Assembly: GCA_015680685.1 (NCBI GenBank)
Contig: MNCI01002686.1
Coordinates: 17,488-81,487 of the forward strand
From: Gnetum montanum
Taxonomy: Eukaryota > Streptophyta > Gnetopsida > Gnetales > Gnetaceae
Direction of reading: 5' to 3'
DNA length: 64,000 nt
Position 1 is the first letter of the stretch, and each line of letters starts with the position of its first letter. The notes under the pieces were generated by a model. It searched no databases. It saw nothing but the letters and a program-made list of their open reading frames with translations, and was not told the DNA's origin. This document shows, in pieces, positions 56,186 to 64,000 of the stretch. The position numbers were made by a program, and so were the translations under genes.

Positions 56186-59003
56186 ATGAAGGGAGAAATG
56201 GCTAAGAATAGGAAGGGGCCAAGAACAAACCCAAGATAAACCAATTGCAACCCACACACAAGACCTCTTCGGGAAGAGGTTGAAGTGAAATCTATTCATC
56301 AAATTCTAGAACCAACAATAGCAACAGAACATTCCCACCAAGATGAGGTAGCAACTCAGCAAGAAAACCTTAAGGTGACCTTGATAGAGGCTTGCCTAAA
56401 TCAAATTAGGTCAAGGGAGGTTCAAAAAATAGTGTTCCAAGAGTTAAACTTTGGCACTTTTTTGGAGTAAGCACCTAAAGAGGTATAGGACCAACTAAAG
56501 ACCGCTCCCATGTGGCCAATTATCACTTCCAACAGGAAATGGTATATGGAAGAGATGTTCTTATTTTGGAAGAACAGGCAGGCCAATTCAATGGTTAAGA
56601 TCAAGGACATTTCAATGTTCTACTCGGTGTAGGCCATTATAGAGGCACTTGGGTTGCCTAAAACTAGGATGAATCTCACCGAGATTTTGATGTAGGTGGA
56701 CCCTAGCATCAAAAAGAAATGCGTTCAACGATGCTATGGTCTCAACCATAAGGAGTATGACATGCTTACACTGGTAGTAAGAATCCACTACATGATTGTG
56801 GCCTTTCACCTAAACCCCATGGTGAGGCCCAACAATATCACTACTTTTTTTGCCAATGCATGTGTTACTCTAAGTGGGAGATTCCCATTAATCTTCCATA
56901 GCTAATCTATCTAGAGATAGAGAAGTAGTTTAAGGAAAATAAATGTGAAAGGAAGGCATTCCCCTTCCCATGCCTCATTAGAAAACTATGTTGAATGGAA
57001 GGAATAGTCCACTATATGAATGATGTTGTCCGATGTGCTTCAACCACTAATTGGACAGAGATGATGAAGAAAAAAACACTTGCAAAAACCATTCAAGAAG
57101 AGGAGTAGCAGCCACCACCTCCACTTGCCACTCAAAAAATTATGCCAGAAGTCACTGCAACATCCCAACAGTTGTGCAAGTACCGAGAATGGCTCTTGAG
57201 CAAGCAAAAGTAACAAGCGGGCAAGAGTGGTGGAGATTCATCTATGTACCAGCTAGCGATGAGCCACCTAAATGAGGTGGCCTAAATAGTTAGCCTAATG
57301 GGAGGAGGTGGATCCATTTTCTCTACCCAAGAAATGTAATTGTTCACAAGGTTGAATCTTAGCACTAGAGAAGTAACTGTATCTCTCTCAGAATAGCATC
57401 CACTCCTAGAGATTTCTAGGAATGCCACAACCTTCTTAGTGTGCTTAGAGGAACGTGAGGAGGCAATAGTACTGATGATGTAGCACGAAGGACAAGAAAT
57501 AGTAGTAGAGGTGGTTGCTGATAGAATTGCTGAAATACTCAATGCACTTGCAGCATCTGTACCAAATGCCACTTCACTAAAAGATGTGAAAATGTTCATA
57601 GGGACCATAAGCAACAAATTATGTGTAGCATAGCAGAATAACTACTGAATCAATTAGTAGGAATTGGGCAATTGCTTCAAGATGTCTTTGATCTTCCAGA
57701 TAGTATTACTAGAACTCAGTCAGAGCTACTAGAGGCAAGGGACAAGAACATCATTTTGGAAGGGCAACTTGAAATATCCAAGTAGCTAAATGAATTCTTG
57801 GCTACTGAAGTTGTTGAATTAAGAGCCCAAATTACCAACCCTGCATTTCTCAACATAACATTGACAAGAGATGAATCTCTTGAACAGCTTCACACTAGGC
57901 TAAAAGGGGTTGAGGGTGCAATGGAGATGGTAATGTTCTATTGATCCTTGGTAGAGGCCACCTAGCAAAAGATTCAAAAGGCCTTGGATTCGATGCACTA
58001 AGAAAATGTGTAGCTAATCATAGAAAACCATCACATGCGAAACGTTAATGCACATAAACAACAGTTAACAAATTTTATCCATCAATAGTAGGAGCAACTA
58101 GTTAGAGAAAATACAAAGTTAAGGAGATTGGTAGCTAAGAATAGAAACCTCTCCATGGAGGAGGTCTGTGCCCTTTATTAAAAGATTGCAATAGAGGTAG
58201 TCACCTGGAAATTAGAGGCTCTCAAATTTGAGAGAGTCAAGGATCACTATGGAGATGAGGTTAGCCTACAGAAAGAAGTAAATGAAAAACATATTCAAGT
58301 GGTGAAGGCAAAGGTGAACAAGACCTTTTAATAGCTCCAAGTTGGACATGAATTATGACAACCCATCATTGATGGGATTGATTAGTATAATAAAGTAGAA
58401 ATTTTCCTAAAGGGGTTGCAGATAAAGAAAATGATGGAGTACATCAAGCTAGCCAATCTCCAGTACACAAACCTAGCTATGTTGACTACTAGACAATCGT
58501 GATCAAAACTAGAAAAGTATGTGGCTAGCTTGTACTTCTTGTACGAGGCCAAGTTTAGGCACCACAAGGACATCAAGAAAAATCTTACAATGACAAACGC
58601 TAAACTTGAGGTTCTCAAGGGAAAATACATTGATTAGAGGTCTACTGCTAAGAAATTGGCCAAAAGAATGAGTGAGTACTAGGAGCTGTAGAATTTAGTG
58701 AGGGCATTCGATGTCGAACGTAAACAATTCGCTACCTAGTTTGTCAACATCAAGGAGTTGTTCCCAATAATTCCTTGTATGTGGGATATCCCCATTCCAA
58801 CCCATATTTGTGATGCTTCATGGATTGTGAATGAGCCTCAAAGCAAGGAGAAGAAGATGAAGGAAATACTAGATGCCTTTTGCCTTCCACCGGAGGTTGC
58901 AACTATAGTAGGATAACCACAACTGCCTCAGCCACCACACACATCCAAAGCTAGCAAAGGTCCTTCAGAATCTCAAGATCCACCACCACCTAGAACTATT
59001 TGA
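56186..59003 (+). pseudogene. E6 extra 3' ORF: coiled-coil protein in the env position
   Basis: Opens at ATG 56186 (MKGEMAKNRKGPRTNPR) and ends at TGA 59001. Allowing for stops and at least two frameshifts (near 57000 and 57640) the coding sense runs about 930 codons. The N-terminal domain (56285-56905) has EALGLPKTRMNLTEILM and CVQRCYGLNHKEYDMLTLVV. A Pro/Gln linker follows at about 57110. Long heptad-rich stretches (57650-58720; LEARDKNIILEGQLEISK, LVRENTKLRRLVAKNRNLSM) suggest coiled coil. The tail is Pro-rich (about 58920-58995). No signal peptide or membrane segment is visible, so it does not look like an envelope protein. The N-terminal part vaguely resembles the putative plant transposon domain found near Athila-type elements; that is tentative. 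Confidence 0.6.
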
Positions 59004-59205
59004 TCTTCTCAACCACCTTCATGCTATCAGAGGATGTGTTGTCTAGTTTTAAGTAGTCATGTCATAGTGTTCAATTTTGTGTCATAAACACCATCAATTT
59101 TGTAATGATGTTGATTTGTACACTCATGCACTCAACTTTGTTATGTCAAGAGATTTTCAATAATCCTATACCTTCCCAATTTTGTAAATGAACTCAAGGA
59201 CAAGT

Positions 59206-60141
59206 TTTCATTCAGTCATGGGGGTATGATGAAGCATCAAAATGTTGCAATGATAGGTTCCCATTGATATGGCCTTGTTAATGGATCCATATCTACATGG
59301 TGTTGCCCCGTCGATGAGAACACATTGATGTAGTGTTTTTGCATTTATGGGATCCCATCAATGTAGCTCCACAATAAAGTCTATAAATATGTGCTTACTA
59401 GCTGTATTTATGAAAGGTCAAGTCATAGTTGTAGCAAAGCTCTTGCAGTTTTGTCATTTGAAAGTTAGAATATTTCTCTAAATGCCCATAGTAGGAGTCA
59501 GAAAATGTATAGATCTTTATTCAAGCACTAATGTACTTGAGCACACCAATGTGAACAACAATAAAGATAAGCATTTTAATAAAACCTTGCAACACTTGGA
59601 ATAGATTAATGATTTATTTTTGCATTTACTATTTTCATCAATTATGCAATTAATTAAGATAAAATAGACCTTAATTAATTAATTAAGTAATTAAGCTAAA
59701 TAGATTTAATACATAAGTATGACTGCTTCAAGCATAACATACAGCACTTGGTTAATCCCAACAGTGCTTAACGCTTGGTAGCCCAGCAGTGTTTTATGCA
59801 TTCAAGATGTGTATGGAAAGTGGGACCAAATACTTATGTTAGGATTAGTTAGAGATTAATTAATTAGTTAAATTAAATTAACTATTAAATTACTTCATTT
59901 TTGTATTTTAAAGCACCAGGAACATAAAACATAAAATAATAAAAATCATATGCCTCAATTACACTTAACCATAACTTTGTACATCACAAATGTAATTGGG
60001 AAGACAATAAATGACTGTTAGGGTAAGTTCACTTTCTAAAAGTTAGTGTACCAGAAGACATAGTCCACAAAATTCAACTAGATCATATATGAATGCTTAG
60101 TGATTCATATGGTTGAGCATAGGGATACTCGCCACTCATCA
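59206..60141 (+). repeat. E6 3' LTR with terminal polypurine tract
   Basis: ATTCAGTCATGGGGG (59210-59224) then TA precedes the LTR, which runs TGATGAAGCATC (59227) to CCACTCATCA (60141), 915 bp. TATAAATAT is at 59382 and AATAAA at 59560. It is the only family LTR here with both 6-bp inverted ends intact. The GATATC cluster is not preserved. Confidence 0.85.
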
Positions 60142-61529
60142 CATATGTACACTGTAAGATTTATATAAGTTTATAACTCAATGCTACCTAATAGAATATA
60201 ACTTGTGTCCTGGGATCACTTGGCCAAGACCCATACAACTCGGCTATCACCTCATTGTTACTATGCATCACTTGTATGTTAATGATGACATGGCATGGCC
60301 ACATGAACATACCATAGAGAATCATCATGCAATGTGATGTATCCCACCAACCACTAACATAGACTTTTTGCTACCTAATAAAGACATAACTTTTGCATGC
60401 TCGAAGGTGTTACTGCTACCATATGCAATCACCTAACTTAGAGCATTGTATTGTCCTTCTTGATTAGTAGCATAGGTTTTTAATTTGGTCCATATATCAT
60501 TGGTTCAATGATCTTATCAAATTACAAATATTGTTGATCCAAGTTTAATAAGCATAACTTTTATAGTAAACTTTATTTTTATAAAAAAATCAATGATTTT
60601 AGAGATGATATTTTAGACTTTTAAATACCATAGGTCCAATCTACTATGATTCTTGAAACATATTATATAAACATACCAACCATATATTCCTTGACTATAT
60701 ACACATTGATTACAAGTAAGCATCCTTTTATGATAAATCTAGCACTCTTCAGTGGTGCGGACAGGACTGCGTCCGCCAAGGCCTAAGAGTTGGCATCAAC
60801 ATTAGCGTGTGCCAAGGGTTGTTGGATGTAAGCGTAGAGTATGGCACAAGATTGTGTCTAGAAAGTAGCACAAGGCAGGTGTAGTTGTTGCACCAGTGGG
60901 GCCACCCACTCCAGAAAAGTGTCGTAGACAATGCCATTGATGAATGGATTTTAAAAATTAAATCTCATATATCATAAAAAAACATTGTAGAATATAGAAC
61001 AAGTACAATGTAAATCCAAAATATTGTTAATGCTTAAAAATTGCATAGAAGATTGCAATATCACCATTAAACTAAAGCAAGAAAATTTGCAAGGGTATGG
61101 AGGGCATGGAATCCATTTCCTTACTGGAAAGTCATAATTTGGCCAACATATAATTTCTACAACAACCAAAATGATAGCAATAAAATGAAACTCTTTTGTT
61201 ACTCAATCCAATCTTTCCAAGAATAAAATTAAGCATCAAGCTTCAACCAAATTTATTACAAATCATGTTTGCTAATACTTTTGTTCAACCATGACCTATG
61301 AGTAGCACAGGAGGGCCATGTTGAAGATGACCACATTATAAGAAAACATAACTTAATTAAACTAAACTAGGCATAGCCCAGTAACTCACCTCACCTACAA
61401 TGATGNAGTAAACTAAACTAGGCATAGCCCAGTAACTCACCTCACCTACAATGATNTCATTGGGTTAGGGGGAACGGAAAGCTGAGAGCATTGAGAATGA
61501 AACTCAGGAAACGCCTTATAAATAAACAA
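60142..61529. other. Unassigned spacer between E6 and LINE-b
   Basis: No gene or element is recognised. N characters at 61406 and 61456 bracket a second copy of the preceding segment of about 47 bp. Short ORFs at 60749-60937 and 60972-61169 have no domain. Confidence 0.5.
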
Positions 61530-61699
61530 GTATTAAAGGAGGAAACCCAAGTTGGGGCACCACCAAATGTCCACACATACTAGCTTGTTACAAAATAGAA
61601 TGACATAGAATTAGATGAGGCAAAGAGCTCTCAATTAAAGATAGAGAGAGTTCCAATGGTGACTCCACATAATGAAAAGGAAAAGCTTCCTTGCAGAGA

Positions 61700-63060
61700 T
61701 TACTGATGATAAGTGTAATTGGAATACATAGGTCTTTCCCATAGTTGCAAGAGATGAACCAATTGATGACTGTCCATATTGAACTTGGATGCTTGAGATG
61801 TGAGTTGAAAATGGGTGAGGCGAAAGATCTGCAACTTCTCCAACCTAGTGAGCAAACATTTATTAGAATAATCTATCTTTTGAAATAGAACATTGCATCT
61901 TTGCTTCCAAATATAATATAAAATAGTAGGCCTAATAACTTTCCACAGAAAATTAAGATTAGCAGAAGTAATGTTCAAGAATCCGAATATGGCATCCTCT
62001 TGAGATAGCTTGTATGATGGAAAAGCTTTGGAAGCCCACTACTACACATGCTGAGCAAAGGGACAATGCCAAAATACATGGACAAAGTCATCTTGTCCAC
62101 CACATAGAGGGCAATTGGGATTGGGAATCCCCAGATATTCTAAACATTTTTCAATAGGTAGACCATGGTGGAGGAGACACCAGAGGAATTGCTTAATTTT
62201 GGGGAGGGTCGGAAGTTTCCAGATATGTTGGAAGAGAGAGATCCAAAATGTTACTGACTCTTGTTTGTGCCAATACTTATTGCAACATTGAATGAATTCA
62301 GATGGGTCATGCATGAAATGAAAGGGGACAGATGGCCAGTAGGGCAAGAGTTTAACCCCATTAAGCCATTGAAGGCCATGAAAAAGGCTTTGCACTATAA
62401 CATCAAGTTGCCAATGACTGTGGAGAAAAGAGTAAATCTAAACTAGGTAATGGTTCATTGCAGCTGACTCCCCATACAAAGTGTTAAACTTGGCCCCTGA
62501 AATCCAATGACTAGCCAGCCTAAGACAATTCAAGGAAATGACATCCTTCCGATACCACGAGGTAGCCACCTTAGCATTTGTGATAGCAAGGGGAGCAGGC
62601 GACAAAGGTAACCACCATGGACACACTCTAGAGAGGATACTAGGGTTGATCTTAACGTTAGTCCAGTCAATGTGAGTGTGTAGAATTTTCTAGACCCTGC
62701 AGATGCTTTTGAAAACATGAGATCCAAGAAGAATGATAGTGAGGGGGGAAAGGATCCAATTGACAAAATGGATGCCTTTCCAGAAGGGCTTATTTTTAGG
62801 AAATGCTGGATGAAGCCTTAATTGGAGGAGGGTCCCTATAATATTTGAGGCATCTAAATGTTGTACCAACCACTTAGCAACCAAGGTAATTCATTGCTTA
62901 TAGGAGTTCAAAAGACCTAAGCCACCCTTATTCTTGGGGAGAGTAACAATATTCCAAGCAACTCGATGAAATCCTTTTTGAGAATCCTTGGAGGACCACA
63001 TAAAGTTATAGAATAACCATTCTAGCTTTTGGTAGGTAGCTTGGGAGGGGGCCNCAGAAT
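61700..63060 (-). pseudogene. LINE-b C-terminal region with zinc-binding RT domain
   Basis: 62395-62042 encodes the zf-RVT pattern IWKLPTLPKIKQFLWCLLHH, then NPNCPLCGGQDDFVHVFWHC (CX2C, then H and C), the usual tail of plant LINE ORF2. 61978-61700 adds LWKVIRPTILYYIWKQRCN, the terminal helix-rich part. 62884-62438 covers the thumb/connector in several frames. Confidence 0.8.
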
Positions 63061-63067
63061 AACCATT

Positions 63068-63984
63068 CTAGCTTCTGGTAGGTAGCTTGGGAGGGGGCCC
63101 AACACGAAGAGTAATACACATGGGTGGATGTGCATATGGACTTACATACAAGGTATTTACCTGCAAGTGTGAGGGGTTTAGTTTTCCATTTTTCAAGTTT
63201 CTTTTGAATTCGATAAATAACTTGCTCCCAAAGAATAGAGGTTGAACCTCTAAAATGGAAAGGAATTCCCAGAATCTTAACGATGTCTTGATCCTAAAGT
63301 CTCTTCCCATTATAGTTGCCTTAAAGCTATAAACAGAGGATTTATTCCAATTAATTGTGGAACTTGAGAGTGTGCAATATTGCTCCACCCCTGATAAGAG
63401 GCGGTGCAAATTGGTGGCTGTGTTTTGAACTAGAAAAAAAGAGTCATCAGTGAAGTGCATGTTGAGAAGTTATTGTTGAGAGGAAGAAAGGTAGACCCCA
63501 GTGAGAACTTTAGTTTGAATGTCCAGGTTAATTTGATGACAAAGAAAGTCTGATGCGATGATAAAGAGATAGGGGGCGAGAGGACAACCTTACTGCACTG
63601 ACCTATGTATTGGAAAGAGAGAGGTAATGTCGAAGGTAGTGGCTATTCTTGCTGTAGCATCTGAGAATAAGCATTTTACCATATGCAAGAACTTAGGTCC
63701 AAAACCAAGTTTCATCATAATTTGAAAGATAAAATCCCACTTAATGTTGTCATAAGCCTTGGCGTAATCAATTTTCACAAGGAGAATATCTTGTCATCAT
63801 CCTCAACCCACTTGAGACCTTCCCACGCCGCAACCACATTGTCTAAAATATATCTACCAAGAACAAATCCTATTTGCTGGGGAGATATGATCTGGCCAAG
63901 AATTTGTTTCAACTGTAAGGCAAGGCACTTCACCCAAATTTTATACACTACATTAAGANGTGCTGACCGAAATCGTCGGTGCAA
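63068..63984 (-). pseudogene. LINE-b reverse transcriptase
   Basis: NVVYKIWVKCLALQLKQILG and ISPQQIGFVLGRYILDNVV (63957-63800) are the conserved L1-type RT start. MKIDYAKAYDNIKWDFIFQI (63778) holds the first catalytic Asp. A GCPLAPYLF motif follows a stop (about 63590), and MHFTDDSFFLVQN (63460) is the FxDD active site with both Asp. WNKSSVYSFKA is the L1 NxxKS-type block. The ORFs lie in different frames, so the gene is broken. Confidence 0.8.
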
Positions 63985-64000
63985 GGCTGGAATGTAACGA

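Larger units (their letters stand above)
48190..60141 (+). mobile_element. E6: Athila-like element with a long extra 3' ORF
   Basis: Gag, protease, RT, RNase H, integrase, post-pol tract, about 2 kb of 3' region, an extra ORF of about 2.8 kb, terminal polypurine tract and 3' LTR in order on the plus strand. The 5' LTR, PBS and gag start are missing; the Tat-like gag fragment lies there instead. All frames are broken. N characters at 52419 and 54572 sit between duplicated segments of about 70 bp. Confidence 0.8.
61530..64000 (-). mobile_element. LINE-b: L1-type LINE, ORF2 3' half, continues beyond window
   Basis: Minus-strand ORF2 from RT through the zinc-binding tail. The 5' half (endonuclease) would lie beyond 64000. 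Stops and frameshifts are fewer than in LINE-a, so it is younger or less eroded. No poly(A) tail is recognisable at the low-coordinate end. N at 63054 lies between two copies of a segment of about 45 bp; another N is at 63959. Confidence 0.8.

Noticed and set aside
60142-61529. Possible host gene exons between E6 and LINE-b
   Set aside because: No ORF above 65 aa with any recognisable domain and no convincing splice-site-bounded open stretches by eye.

Overview
The window looks like intergenic heterochromatin from a large-genome land plant. It is AT-rich, holds almost only nested retrotransposons, and shows no host gene, tRNA or rRNA that I can support. The element families (Athila/Tat-like Ty3/gypsy, a chromovirus, L1-type LINEs with a DUF4283-like ORF1) are plant families. 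A gymnosperm-type genome is possible, but the sequence does not prove it.

Layout. E1 (1-6814, minus) is a pol-deleted Athila-like element with both LTRs, one cut by the window edge. 6815-8389 is unassigned apart from a tandem SINE-like pair. E2 (about 8390-19900, plus) is a badly decayed Athila-like element. It carries two solo LTRs: S1 (11733-12678, minus) and S2 (13596-16697, 5-bp target duplication). LINE-a (about 19930-30134, plus) is split by chromovirus E3 (21871-29356), which is itself split by solo LTR S3 (23897-26348, perfect 5-bp target duplication). E4 (30135-32930, plus) is an Athila-like LTR plus gag. 32931-37089 is unassigned. E5 (37090-47156, plus) is the most complete Athila-like element: LTR, gag, PR, RT, RNase H, IN and a truncated 3' LTR. 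47157-48190 is a gag fragment of a different (Tat-like) type fused to E6 (about 48190-60141, plus). E6 has gag-pol, an extra 3' ORF of about 2.8 kb and a 3' LTR. 60142-61529 is unassigned. LINE-b (61530-64000, minus) runs off the window.

The Athila-like copies share LTR ends TGATGA...TCATCA. Three of them have a PBS of the TTGGCACCATTGC type, and the family shares an unusual gag zinc knuckle. Four copies have a G-run tract just after pol; in the three with a readable 3' end a second one abuts the 3' LTR. E6 alone keeps a long ORF between the two tracts. All protein genes here are broken, mostly by TAG stops at expected Gln or Trp codons, as expected for methylated silenced DNA. Twelve single-N sites mark assembly joins, most of them flanked by spurious duplications. 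Homology calls rest on reading motifs by eye; no database search was run.
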